Shown: positions 34,001-44,618, numbered from the stretch's first letter. The stretch is 64,000 nucleotides of DNA from Sarcocystis neurona (GCA_000727475.1 KL647307.1:1260895-1324894); one strand, 5' to 3'. Notes: generated by a model from the sequence alone, not told the origin. Translations and numbers: made by a program.

Positions 34001-37000
34001 GACCCTCGGCGTTGCCAAGGCAAGCAGCACAAGCCGCAGCAGTTGCAGCCGCAGCAGCACGTCCACAGCGGATGCAGCGGCGGCAGTGGCTGCAGCATCA
34101 AACGCCAGGACACCGGAAAGTGGCAGCAACATCAAAACACACTTTTGTCTACTCAGCAGCACTCGTAGCGGCTTTACAAACAGAGGTGTAGCACCAGGAG
34201 CAACAAGCTAAGGAGCAAGACACCAGGAATCCACGAGCAGCAGCAGCAGTGACAGTAATCTAATGCGTGGCACACACGCGCGTAATTTGCAGCGCCAGAA
34301 CGGCAGAGAGTTCATCTATTTGTAGCGGCAGCAACAGACGAAGTAGCACAGGTATCAACAGCAGTGCCACCAAAAACATAGCAGTCAGCAGCGGCAGCGG
34401 TAGGAAAGCCTGCTGATGTAAGGCACACGCAGCAGCTGCCGCACCAGCAGGAACCAGAGCGAATCCAGCAGTAATAGTGGCCTACGCTTGAGGAAGGAAC
34501 AGTACGCATAGACAGCAGTGGAAGCAATGCGACAAGCAGCGCGCACTTTTTAAGAGGAGGAGCACAGTGAATCAGGCTGCGCCACTGCAGCGGGAGCAAA
34601 ACGAGCAGCACTAACAGCAGAAGACGGCGGAGGGTCCACTATTGGCAAGCCCGAGCAGGACCAGCGTGTACCGGTGGTGGACACTGTTTTTTCTACGCGT
34701 GCTGCAGTCTGCGTGGGAGAGAGAGAGGAACACCACACATGTTCGCCTGACCTCAGCGAAGGGCTGTAGAACGCTCCTTGCTCCTTCTACAGCATCTCTT
34801 CGGCGTCGCACATGCACACATGCACAGCATGTACCACCGAGGGAAGTAACATGAAGTTTTCGGGTGGGCAAGTTCTCCTCCTTACGTTCTATGTTTGCTC
34901 GTTTCACGTTGACGCGCTCGCCGGAGTTGTGTGAGCCGTCCATTCGTCTACAGTGCAAAGCGCCAAAGCAGCAGATAAAATGGTGAAGCGGCGCAACACG
35001 GGAAAGTCAGGAGGAGCACAGAGATCTGCTGCCGTACAGACACGTAGTCCTCAGACGGCAAGGTACCACGTCTAAGTCGGTCGACAGCACTGGATGTGTG
35101 CGCGCGCACCTGTTACACCACGTACGCAGAGAAAGTGGAGATTCGTACGTAGACGTGGGCCTATTTTCGTTTCATCTGTGGACGTAAATGTGCGCGTATG
35201 TGTGTCTGTCTCTGCAGCGCATTATTCCAGCTGTTGTGAGCACAAACGCAATTATTGCAGCAATTCTCGTCGAAGAAGCTGTGAAGATAGCGACAGGCTG
35301 CTTGTGCAGCACACACGACTTTGTTGTTGCTGCTGCCGGTTGGAAGGAGAAAGACGCCACAGCGGTCGCAGCAGGGGGAGCTGCACCAGCGGAAGGAGCC
35401 ATGGACGAAGAGGCAGCCGAAGCAACAACGGCAGTAGGAATAAGCCTTGCTGCAGAAACAACAGCAGCAGTTGACTATCCTTCCGCAGGAGTGGCCTCTG
35501 GTGGATCTCGCGTTGCTGCTGGTGCTGCTGCCGGTGCGACTGCGCCTGCGCCTGCATCTCTTCTTCCGTCCGCACTCAGTGCTGCCTCTGGAGCGTGCTG
35601 TGCTTCCTTCACTACTGCAGCTCCCGCAGCAGAGGCTGTCCGACGGAGCACCGCGGCAGCAGCAGCAGCAGAAGAGAAGGCGGCAAGGACTGAAGCTGCG
35701 CCAGCAGCAGTAGCAGCGGCAGAGGAAGAGGAGGAAAACAAGCCAGCTAGTTCTCTGACACTTGAAGTGAGGGATGCTGCAGAGGCACCAGCAGCCGAAG
35801 ACGAAGTTCTCAGCAATATTCAAAATTATATCATGTACATGGGAGAAGCGGGCATTTATACCCATACATTCGAGTACGGAAAGAAACCCGTAAGTGACGA
35901 CGTGCGCCAGTGCAGCGGCTTGCAGTGGAATTGGAAGCACGCAACAGACAGCGACCAGCATTTTCCTGCAGTCGCTCGAATTATTCTGCCCACCTAGAAG
36001 GCGAATGCATGCGCTGCAGGCACTTGGACTCTGCTGTTCGACAGCGCGTGACCGTCTCCTAGGTTTCACACCAGCATGGTCGTTGAAACACACTGGCACC
36101 CCAGCCGCACGTAAATCTGTGCGTGTAGATATTTATACATATAGACAAATGTAGGCATATGCAATTGTGTACGCGCGTGCACGTGTAGTCAGGGAACCCG
36201 CCTCCAGGCATACACATGTACACGTGGATGTATATATGTGTATATATATCTATATATGTAGGTGTGTGTAGGCGTAGACTTCTTCGTGCAAGCGCATATC
36301 TGGATGTGGGTGGAAGTAGACCCGCACGCCTGCAGGACTGAGTCATGCGTGTATCATAGGCATATGCACATGCGTGCTTAGATGCATACTCGTCAGTGCC
36401 AGACCCCAGGACGACGCAAGCGTGTCTACACTAGACGCGTGAACGTGTATAGTAGGCCACTACTGTAGAAAGGCGCGTGTATGCCGGACATACACAAACA
36501 TATACGTGTATGCATACATGCCTAAATTGATATCTACCTGCGAGTATGGGAATGACGCCCGTGTTTACTAACTGGATGTACGTGTGCGTGTATATAGATG
36601 TGTATATGTAGAGAGAGAGAAAGAGGAAAAAAATTGCACGTGTAGGTGAATACGGTGTAGTGCACATCTCCCTCCAGATAGCAGTGCTGGCTGCATCCTC
36701 TTATATGCTCGTACACGAGTGTATGTGGAACGGAGGAGAGTGAAGACTGAGTCGGTCCGTATGCACAGACGCGTGCGCGCATGTGTCCTTTATCAAGTCT
36801 CCTGCCCCTCCCAGTGTTACGATGCGGCAAACGACGTGCCACGACCACGCCTGCTTGAAATCTGAGAATAGCGAGCAGTTTGTAGAAATTGCGTAACCGT
36901 TTCGTAGCAGAGTACTCCGGACGGAAACGGCTGCTGTGCTGCAGATAGAAGCAGCTTGTACTGGAGTGTCTCCTGCTGCTGCAGTTGCCCATCGTCTGCT

Positions 37001-39929
37001 TCCGCAGCGTCCCCACGCTACTGCACGGCTGCTAACGGCATTGTCGCACACCACTGCTGCTGGTCCTCACTTGCTGTTGTCGGGCTGTGTTGCTCCTAGT
37101 GGCATTTCCGCTGCGAGCCGTACAGCAGGTGTCGCGCAGTGCCGCTGCTACTAGTCTGATGCCGCCGCTGTTGTGCACACACGTGCCTCCACCCTTGACG
37201 ATAGTATGGCGCGGTCCCGCCGTTGGTGGTGCTGCACCTCCTTTGGTGCTGGTGCCGCTGCTGTGCTCCAGCTTGGCTGCCGCGCACAGACTGCGACTCC
37301 TTTACAGCTCTTGCTGTCGTCGCTGCTTCGCTACAGGTGCTGCTCTGCTCTTGCTGGTGCCGTGCTCTTGCTGCTGCTGGTGTTGCTTGGCTGCCAGTGC
37401 TGTTGCGCTGCAACTGCTCTTGCCTTGCTGCATTGGGTGCCGCTGCTGGTCTCCTTCTCTCGTGGTGCTGCTGCTTCCGGTTTCTGTATTCGTTGCCTTG
37501 CTCCTGTGTCTCCGCTGCCGACTGCAGGGATGCGTTGTGTGCAGCGGGAGGGTTTTCACTAAGCGTATTGCACAGCCGGAAGAAGAAACTCTGCAGGACC
37601 TCCTTGATTTCTTTGCTGCGGAGCCTTCGCTGCGACTGCATAAGCCATCCATAACGGGCCCACGCGTAAGCTGAGCAGCAGTAGCAATCTTAGCGCCAGC
37701 CGCAGCATCCGTCGCAGCGCTGGTCCCGCAGAGCAGCAGCCTCTTTAGAAGCGGTTTTTCTCACCGGCTTCACTATAAGTCGGTGGGCTGAGGGGCCGCC
37801 AGCATCCACTAGCCATGCGGCAGTAGCAAGCCAGCAACAGCAGCAACGGCTTCGACGGTTGTGGCAGAAGATAGGGCTACGGCGCTCACAGCAGAAGCAA
37901 AAAACGCAGTAACAGCACCCGCACGAGTGGCAAACACCACCGCAACATCAGCCACAATACCAGAGGAAATTGCGGCTGCAGCGCCTACATTTGTAACTAA
38001 GACGTTATTACTCTGCGACAGTAGCGGACGGTATCGGAGCTGAGGTACTTGTGCATCAGAAAAAGTTGGGACATGACAGGCGGCAGCGAAGACATCGCGG
38101 GAGTGCATGGCATATGATGGCGAGCTGCTGCTGGTGCTAGTGCGGCGACAACTGCAGACTGTGGGCTGTTCCTATGTGATCCACTGCTGCTGAGTCTGCT
38201 GCTGTTGGTGCTGTGGCACTCCGATGTGCAGGGCATTGTATTTCTGCAACATCCTCCGCAGCTCCGTCGTGCCTACGAGCCTAACCTAAGCAAAACTATT
38301 CGGTAAGAAGAAATGTTCTACGTTTCTTCCGACTGGGATGTGCCTGTATGAATGATGTTAACCTAGCGAATCTTCCTTTGGCCGTCCAGAGGAGTTTGTA
38401 TCACCGGTGGGAGACGCTCCTAACAACTGCGAACATATATGCAGGATATACGCGCCCATCATCTCACCGGCGGTGCACGCCTACGTGCTCTCACTGGTAA
38501 TAATGCGGGTCAGCAGTTCACACAACCAGTTCGTTCCATAAGGGATGATTCGCTGGTCACGTTCTTCTTCAGTTAGATATGTGAGTGCGTCTTGCAAAGA
38601 CGTCTCATGAAATATAGCTTTTCTTTACAAAGATGTTTTGCCGCGGCGCGGATGCTCACATATCAGAACACCGTAGGTATCACACACGGGAGCCAGTCGA
38701 GGGCCGAGGTAGAGGGGGGCGCTCCTGAACACGTCCTCCTGGTGCAGACACACGCTTTTTTCGACAAATGTATACATGTGAATATTCGTTTCCAAGGTTA
38801 GGCGATACGTAAGTATCAATTTACGTGTGACTCTATATTTACGTAAGTGGACGCAGATACGCTCGATTCATACCTTCGCACGTTGGTGAGAGAGGTCTAC
38901 TTGAGCACTACTGAAGATGCAGGAGGCTCACGGAAAGAAGGATCGCCCACGTTCGACAAAGAGGGTTGAAAGCAGCGCCAAACTTGTTGCATCAGTGTAT
39001 ACAGCACACCAAAGGTAGACGACAAAAAGAGTTAAGAGTCACAGCGTCGGTGCGCCACCCTCTGTAGTGCAATGCATTTGCTCTAAACAAAGCGTACCCG
39101 GATGACAATTTCAAATAATTATATAAGGGCCGGGTGCGATGTACATAAGTAGGCTCGGCAGCCAGTGATGCCTTCCGTGCTCCTGTGGCCGTTGTACCAC
39201 TAGTTCACCATATCTCACCGTGTGTGCCTGCAGGGTTGCCGAGCCGTCCTCTGCTGATGTACTTGTTCTGCGCAGTCACTTCTGCCTCGGGGGCATATGT
39301 CTTGATGAACGTTTTACAAACAGTTGCTCACTACGTTTGAACCATTAGCCGCTGTGCCACCGATCGTTTTCATCGTTGTCGCATTTGCGGGTACTACTGC
39401 TAGACTCTCTTACACGTGGACCGCTCATAAGCGCGTATTTCAATTTTTTTGCGAAGTCACTGGTATTTTAGAGCTCGACGTCTTCGTGGAGTATTTTCTT
39501 GCGTTGTTAATGGCTGGATGAAGCGTTTGCAACTGCCGCTCGTTTTTTGGGCGTTTACTGTTTCACCTAGTGTATTTTGCGAGCTGCTTCCCACCCTTCC
39601 CATTCCTGCTTTGCATCGTACGTACGCGAATCCTTACGTATGTCTCCAGAGCTTCATTCTGTTCATTGCTGTTTTTTGTTGTTTGGCGCTGCCGCGGGTG
39701 CTCGTACGTCGTCAGAGTTCTCGACGGCTTAGTGCTACACTCCTAATCTTTTCGTGATTTGTCCACATTAGTTTCGCCTCTGCTTGTTTTGCTTTGCGTG
39801 TCATTTCCGATGCTTTCCATCTGGCCTTCTAGAGAACTACAGCTCGAGGGACTGCTCGGTGAAGAAGAGCTTGTGGTGACAGATCCTCTGCTCAGCGCCG
39901 CACTGCGACTGCGTCTACGTTTCGGTTGA
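18032..39929 (+). CDS. UBA3: UBA3, catalytic subunit of NEDD8-activating enzyme E1, 12 exons, 906 aa
   Basis: This protein adenylates NEDD8 and forms the E1 thioester before transfer to UBC12, normally as a dimer with APP-BP1. Exons: 18032-19039, 23613-23667, 25169-25361, 27387-27504, 30221-30370, 30927-30984, 32787-32836, 33909-34019, 35218-35889, 37528-37665, 38232-38302, 39833-39929. They sum to 2721 nt and all phases match. Visible features: the ATP loop GAGGLG at 350-355; SNLHRQFLF downstream; zinc Cys pairs at 497/500 and 807/810; the catalytic Cys at 514 in the LCTIA motif, followed by PRLPEHC; a GVTYSL motif; [15 protein letters not shown]; and a C-terminal ubiquitin-fold part ending in LRFG then TGA. 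The start is the first ATG (18032); the frame is open further upstream but without ATG. The family is about 440-460 aa; the excess is an N-terminal extension (1 to about 312) and an Ala-rich insert (609-780). Intron 8 begins with GC. I am confident of the family and most exons; the initiator and insert need RNA evidence. Confidence 0.93.
19040..23612 (+). other. UBA3: UBA3 intron 1, 4.57 kb, microsatellite-rich
   Basis: It is filled with TATATA, GTGTAC and CATACG-type sequence, including (GT)n(AT)n at 21764-21800 and (GT)n at about 22159-22180. A diverged two-copy duplication with a 142-bp period lies at about 20212-20435 (listed separately), and a looser pair at about 22083-22262. Open frames of up to 257 codons on the minus strand (21892-22665) are Tyr/His/Thr-rich products of the repeats and are not called. 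The acceptor is TGCTGTGCTGCAG. Confidence 0.85.
20212..20435. repeat. Two-copy duplication, about 142-bp period, within UBA3 intron 1
   Basis: Copies at about 20212-20290 and 20352-20435 share a GTATAT..AAACG start, then CATAGAGTT, a TCTGTCTACGTG core, and a GCTTCAGNCTTTCT end. Divergence is roughly one base in five, so it is old. Confidence 0.65.
23668..25168 (+). other. UBA3: UBA3 intron 2, 1.5 kb, CTG-rich
   Basis: From about 23760 to 25110 the plus strand is dominated by CTG/GCT triplets, the same composition that encodes poly-Ala/Leu blocks in exons here. This opens long frames on both strands, including a 228-codon Gln/Arg/Lys-rich minus-strand frame at 24046-24732. Because flanking exons join in phase 1 across it (the split codon completes the last Gly of the ATP loop), it is an intron. 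The acceptor is CTTCTCCTTTTAG. Confidence 0.85.
25362..27386 (+). other. UBA3: UBA3 intron 3, 2.0 kb
   Basis: The donor is AGAG|GTGAGT in phase 2 and the acceptor is GCTGCTGCAG. A region at about 26090-26480 has several short direct repeats of a GTAGACAYGRCGTG type. No exon with recognisable similarity is missing: the flanking residues align with the family without a gap. Confidence 0.8.
27505..30220 (+). other. UBA3: UBA3 intron 4, 2.7 kb, with GTA triplet tracts
   Basis: The donor is CTC|GTAGGT and the acceptor TGTGCGCAG. It contains GTA trinucleotide tracts at about 29407-29426 and 29450-29465, with interrupted GTA/GTT repeats up to about 29550 and again near 29780-29810. No nested gene was recognised on either strand. 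Confidence 0.8.
29407..29550. repeat. (GTA)n imperfect trinucleotide microsatellite
   Basis: Runs of GTA interrupted by GCA, GTG and GTT triplets extend over about 140 bp inside UBA3 intron 4. The minus-strand frame reads Tyr/Thr/Leu runs that are a by-product of the repeat. Confidence 0.8.
30371..30926 (+). other. UBA3: UBA3 intron 5, 556 bp, containing a 45-bp minisatellite
   Basis: It separates the exon ending SFPPQ from the catalytic-cysteine exon, phase 0 on both sides. The donor is CTCAG|GTACTC and the acceptor CCTTGAATGCAG. It is largely CTG/CCGCTG repeat, including a perfect 45-bp duplication (listed separately). Confidence 0.85.
30481..30616. repeat. 45-bp minisatellite, three units, two identical
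   Basis: Units 30481-30525 and 30526-30570 are identical base for base; a third, diverged unit covers 30571-30616. Each unit reads CTCTGCCGCTG.. and ends CATTTGTCG. The perfect identity implies very recent duplication. It lies in UBA3 intron 5. Confidence 0.9.
30927..30984 (+). CDS. UBA3: UBA3 exon 6: catalytic cysteine exon
   Basis: This 58-nt exon encodes the thioester-forming cysteine (codon TGC at 30942-30944, residue 514) within [18 protein letters not shown]. The cysteine followed by Thr-Ile-Ala and by Pro-Arg-Leu-Pro-Glu-His-Cys is diagnostic of UBA3 as opposed to the SUMO E1 subunit UBA2. It begins in phase 0 after TGAATGCAG and ends in phase 1 at ATAG|GTAAGC; the split Glu codon is completed by the next exon (32787-32836), which continues [12 protein letters not shown] as in the family. 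Confidence 0.95.
30985..32786 (+). other. UBA3: UBA3 intron 6, 1.8 kb
   Basis: It begins with short tandem copies of GTATACAGATGAAATAGGC at about 31027-31075. The remainder is mixed sequence with GTATAC/GTGTGC tracts near 32520-32760. The acceptor is TGCTGTTTAG. No additional exon is needed by the alignment. Confidence 0.8.
32837..33908 (+). other. UBA3: UBA3 intron 7, 1.07 kb
   Basis: The donor is CTTT|GTGAGT and the acceptor GCACTGAGCGCAG. It holds (GT)n at about 33247-33267, and (TA)n at 33630-33656 and 33687-33705. No gene is seen. Confidence 0.8.
34020..35217 (+). other. UBA3: UBA3 intron 8, 1.2 kb, GC-AG type
   Basis: The upstream exon ends GTTGCCAAG and the intron starts GCAAGC. The acceptor is TGTCTCTGCAG, and the next exon starts with the invariant RIIPAV segment in phase 0. 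Apart from the C at position 2, the donor fits the consensus, which matches known GC-AG introns. The left part (about 34020-34640) is CAG/AGC-rich; the rest is mixed. Confidence 0.85.
35218..35889 (+). CDS. UBA3: UBA3 exon 9 with a 172-codon Ala-rich insertion
   Basis: The exon starts with the conserved [15 protein letters not shown] helix (residues 582 onward) and ends with [20 protein letters not shown], both of which align with the family. Between them, residues 609-780 (35299-35814) are an Ala/Glu/Thr/Ser-rich block encoded by GCA/GCT triplets, where other UBA3 proteins have only about eight residues. The frame is continuous and I see no good GT..AG pair that would remove the block, so it is kept as coding, but RNA evidence is absent. 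Confidence 0.85.
35890..37527 (+). other. UBA3: UBA3 intron 9, 1.64 kb
   Basis: The donor is AAACCC|GTAAGT and the acceptor GCCGACTGCAG. The left half is GTATAC-type sequence; the right part (about 36940-37520) is CTG/GCT-rich and open on both strands. The exon after it supplies the second zinc Cys pair in phase 0. Confidence 0.85.
37666..38231 (+). other. UBA3: UBA3 intron 10, 566 bp
   Basis: The donor is CCACGC|GTAAGC and the acceptor CTCCGATGTGCAG, phase 0. It is CAG/GCA-rich. The family has a few more residues at this junction than the join gives, so a small extra exon in here cannot be excluded. Confidence 0.7.
38303..39832 (+). other. UBA3: UBA3 intron 11, 1.53 kb
   Basis: The donor is ATTCG|GTAAGA in phase 2 and the acceptor TGGCCTTCTAG. 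The last exon completes the Arg codon and carries the C-terminal ubiquitin-fold strands. Composition is less repetitive than in the other introns, and no nested gene was seen. Confidence 0.8.
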
Positions 39930-42118
39930 TTTGCCTTATGGTTGTCAGTATTCCTGTGCCTTTCCCGATTGGTAGATCAACTACCCGCGGGTAAAGTTGA
40001 TAAGACTTCTGTGGCGGACGCAGGAGCGACTGTGTTGAATTCGCCTTACCGGTGGCACTTATTGGTTCGTTGTCGGGGCTTCCCATTAGTTCTTCAGCGC
40101 ACACCGAGTAGAAACATTACGTTTGCTTCCGGAGTGCCTGCATACCGATTTTTTTCGACGAACCCTACGTCGAGGACCACAGTGAACGTTCCCCTGTTTC
40201 GCAATTCATTGTCTGCCTTCAGGGCTTCTGGTCGATGTTTGACCGGACGTGTAAGCGCTGTCTGCGTGTGTTCCTCTCTCGCGTTCATGTCGTACTTTCT
40301 AGCTGCATGTATTACTTCGTGCTCCGTTTCACGCGGTTTTCTGCTCGATTCTCCAGCAGCTTCCCACTTTCTTCAGTCGTCCCTAATTCCTCTGCAGGTG
40401 TATAGATTCCACCAATAACATCATTCTGGGTGGTCAGCTGGGCCGTTGAAACACTTTGAAAGAGTTTCCTATTAAAGTTGCTATGCGCGTAACGTTGTTC
40501 TGCACGATCGTGCGGCCCGGTGAAACACTTCGAACACAGGTTTTCTCACTAACGTTGCTGTGCCCTAATGCTAGATCGCTACCATTTCCGGCTTTGACGC
40601 CTGACTGCTCGACCATCAACCGTTTTTTGGGTGCGCTGGATGTACTTTGTGCTGAACTTCTGCGCGCGCTCGGCCTGGGTGAGAGTTTTGTTGTCTTCAT
40701 TAATAGGCTACGATTTATGTGCTACGTGTGCGCCCGGATTGAATTGGCACATGTCGCTTAAGGCCTGCTGACAGTTTGAGCACCCACGCTTGCCTGCAGT
40801 GTCCAGGACTGCCGTAGGGCTGTTGTATTTCCGGACAATGCAGAGTAGCCACTGCTGATGGCAGACTTTTGTGCTGTTCTCTTCCAGTGCGTTCGCACGT
40901 TTCGGTGCGCCTTCAGTGACCAGGTTTGCAACCGAGGTGAGATCTCTGGAATCTCTAAATGGGGTCGGTCTTAGTAGATGGCCACTCCTAAAAAAATGTA
41001 CGTGTGATGTGATGTACACGTGCTTTCACACCGGCTCCACGTGACGACACTTGGGTATTACAGAACGCAAACGTAATACACGTACTAATGTGGAAATACG
41101 CAAGTGCGGACGTGGCAGGGCAAGAGGGAAAGGGACGTCTACAAATTGTACGTGGCATATCCCGACTCCTCATGGTAGACACTCCAACAGGGCTCCAAAC
41201 GCCACAGGAGAGCTGAAGCGTTCACTTTCAGAGCGAGTCACAGGAACCTGATGGCTACAACTGAACAGAGAACCGCAGACGGTGTAATCCCAAATAGGGC
41301 GCGACTGCCCCGGCAAACTCACTGTCAGCTGTTTCACAAGTGAATATGATAGTTAAAGTACGCACGGCGTTTCAGGGGCGCAGCGAAGCAGCTAGTGCAG
41401 AGTGGACGCTTTCGATATACGCTCGCCGGCACCACTGTCCCGCAGGCTTTGTTTCAGAGAAACGTTTAGGCCTGAAATACACTAATGAGAGATAGTTCAC
41501 CTGCTCCTACTCTGCCATGGTTTCCTGCGCTGTTAACGGGGGTGTCCATCTGACCTTTCTCTGCCTGAGCTGTGGCAACCTTTGGCGCTGTTAACGAGAG
41601 TCCCTCTGGCCACTGTCTGTCTCACCCATGTCCAGATTCTGCGCCAATATTATTATAACGAGAGATTCGTCGGCATGTAGAAGTTGTGTGAAGAGGCAGC
41701 GAAAATCAATGTGCGAAATGTGCAGGGACTCAACGAAGTTTATATGAGACCGAAAAATATAGCGTGCGATCTGCAGGATCTGTCCAGGCGTATGTCGCAG
41801 AAGCCTCCTAATCGTACCACTGCAGAGAAGCAAAGCCTCCATGTGTAAGTGACGTAACATCACTGAGTCTCCGGAAAGGGATGCCTTCTGGTGTGTAGCA
41901 GTACTACAGTATTGCCACAAAATTTGTCCGCGCTCTATCGTGCACGCAGCCCCGCCGAACGCGGCAAGGAAAGTCCGCGTACAGCAGCATAAATCGATGC
42001 GTTCACAAGTGCCAGCCACGCCGATGATGGCCAGCGTAACGCTCTGAGCCAGTAGATTTTGCAGGAATGAAAAGCGAGCCTACAAGCACTAGCGGCATTC
42101 TCTGTGTGCGGAGGATTG
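39930..42118. other. Spacer between UBA3 and tRNA-His
   Basis: It contains the UBA3 3' flank. A diverged short duplication lies at about 40439-40560 (GTGAAACACTT-type motif, period about 73 bp). A 142-codon minus-strand frame at 41591-42019 is not repeat-driven but has no family motif and no clear splice partners, so it is not called. Nothing else was recognised. Confidence 0.55.
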
Positions 42119-42190
42119 GTCCGAATCGTCTAGAGGTTAGGACAACACGTTGTGGCCGTGTAAACCCAGGTTCGATTCCTGGTTCGGACA
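42119..42190 (+). tRNA. tRNA-His (anticodon GTG)
   Basis: A complete cloverleaf is visible. The 7-bp acceptor stem pairs GTCCGAA (42119-42125) with TTCGGAC (42183-42189), with discriminator A at 42190. The D arm holds TAGAGGTTAGGAC. The anticodon stem ACACG/CGTGT encloses loop TTGTGGC with anticodon GTG, and the T arm is CCAGG-TTCGATT-CCTGG. There is no intron. A G precedes the first acceptor base, at the place of the G(-1) that tRNA-His needs, though in eukaryotes it is normally added after transcription. No T run that would terminate RNA polymerase III lies immediately downstream. Confidence 0.95.
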
Positions 42191-44618
42191 AGACGATTAC
42201 TTCGGAGGCTCTAAAGTATCATCTTACGGACACTCACGCAGCTTTTACGTTTGCTCTTTCTTCTCCACTCGGTTCTATTTCCCATTGTCATCCGTCAATT
42301 TGTGTCACGCTTGCGCACTGCTCAACTTGTCCGCTTCCCGGTTCGGCACTACGGATGTATGCACCTTACCATACGACTGGTGGAGTTACCACATACGCTA
42401 CGATGTGTGGTAACGTCCGCAAGTCACACAGCTTCTCTGGTCATCAGCGCCATGGTCATATCCTCGAAGTGGTAGCTAACATTAGCACATCCTTGCGTCC
42501 TTCGCCTGTGCATGTAGTTGAGCGTTATTTTCTGAATGTGTCCCTTCTGCTTTTCCACCCCCAGCTAATCAGTTCTCCAATGCGTATTGTTCCGTAACAG
42601 AAGAACCCTTCTGCGTGAACGGCAGGTGATACCTGATGCTACTTCTACCTCGAAGCTCTCCAGCTCTCCAGCGGGGCAATACTCTCTCTCGTCTGTACTT
42701 CTCCCATGTCTACAGCCATTCCCTCACCGACCACCAACATCCGGTACTCTGTGGTTTGTTCGGTGTCTACGGGGACGAACACACGCGTGTGCAACTTGTT
42801 CGACCACTGGCTACCAAACCTCGTACATCTACAAAACAAGCTGGCTGGTCGTCCGCCTTGTGCGGGGGCACATCGGTCTCCTTTACGCCCGTGCACAGTC
42901 TACGACATACACGCAAAATAAAAAGCTAACATCACCGCAACGAGGCAAACGGGAAATACCTAAAATGAGAATAAACAATAGCTGCTGCAGGAGAAGGAAG
43001 AAGCCGTGACAGATGCAGTCGACAGCAGCAGCAAGAAAAGAAGTAGTAGAAATCTCCTCGAAAGTAGAGCGGTGACACAGTGCAATGTCCTGACCGTAGA
43101 AGGCGTGTAGCGGTGTCTCAATGACGTCCCTAAAAGGCACCGCTATCCTGCGTTTCGTGTACAGCGTCCCCTCTTCATGTGTTTAGCAGCTGCCTCCGTT
43201 GTCGCCTCTCAAAACACGGTACTAAAGTCGGTGGGCTGTCGCAGTCAAGTGCAGCATTCTTGATTCTTTATCAAGTCTTTGTCCATGAAGTCGGATTCAC
43301 TGCTGCTTGTGCACCAGAAACGGCCCTCTTCCAGCAGCCCATATGACATGGGTGGGCCCCCCCTTTACCAACCACGTAGGATTCCTACCTCCCCTCGCAG
43401 CTGTCGTCGAGCATCTCTCCCGCACATCATCCAGGGAGAACTGCCTAATGACCTCACAAGAAACTATCCTTTGTGTGTTTTGCGCGTTACACGTGCAGCA
43501 GCACCTCTTTACGTTCTGGAAGTATGTTTCCGTCCCCTCCATATCAAGTGTAGCCTGTGGCGAGATCAGCTGTAAGGAACGGCGTGTTTGAACTTCCGTA
43601 GTCTCTTTCGCTCACGTCTTCATGAACGTCCGTTCGAGTTTACTCTTCTGCAAGCAGTTATCGCCATCTGTTCTCTCGACCTGACATTTTATTTAGTGCA
43701 TCGTCCCCGCAGCCGTCACCACCTCTGATGTAGTACAAGTGCAGTGACTTATACAGAAAAGCACGCGCGGGTGTTTCATCAGATACACGACCGCCTCTGC
43801 ACTTTTGTAGCCGTGTGTACAAATGGAGCCCACCATCACGGAATGCTTCCAGCACATCTTCATGGGAGTGGAATTATGGTTACATTCAGCGTAGGCTACC
43901 GAATGAAACAATGTTCTCCAATGCTAGTATACGTCTTTAACAGACGCTCATAAAAACTAGGCCGTACAATGCGTTACGGTGGTGTACGGTGGTAAGTGGT
44001 GCAGTATCTGCGTTTACCGCCTCCAAGTGCACAGTTTTAGGTCCTCCAGTCCAAATGCATACACTCATGCATTTAGTTTGGTGAGGCGACACACGCACGC
44101 ACGCACACGCACACCCGCACCTTCACTCTCCTGTGTGACGCATACACAGTAATACAGGATTGTCGCCTCATCGCTGATCACAGGCGGTGGTGTGTCAGAA
44201 CACGCAGAACGCTGCTGGCTCTGCGCGCCTCCTGGACTCAACGACGACGCTGAAGAGCACACGATGGAAAAAGGAAGACAAACAGCGGAGCACGACGGCG
44301 AGGCAGCAAATGCGCTTCCCCGACTCCGCTGGACACTAGATTTTCCTCGTCAGTGCCGGTCCGCGTTTTGTGGTTTATTTTTAGAAAAGGGCCCCTTCTC
44401 ACTCTCGCTTTATATTTCCCCTTTTCTGACAGTTCTGCCCGACTATATGCTGGAGAGGAACAGAGAACTTCTCTTCGGCCTCGTGTTCTCTCACTTCCTA
44501 CTACTGTTCGATTGTCTCTCTGGAGATGAAGACTCCATCGTTGTGCAACCTTTTGACGGCGCCGGTCACAAATTCTCTTCCTGTAGTCTTGTTCCTCCCA
44601 CCTTTGGCAGCTCTTCCT
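42191..44618. other. Spacer between tRNA-His and thioredoxin
   Basis: It lies downstream of the tRNA and downstream of the 3' end of the minus-strand thioredoxin gene. Open frames up to 176 codons occur but none shows a recognisable motif, and they overlap on both strands. A run of ACGC/ACAC dinucleotides sits at about 44090-44120. No gene is supported. Confidence 0.55.
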
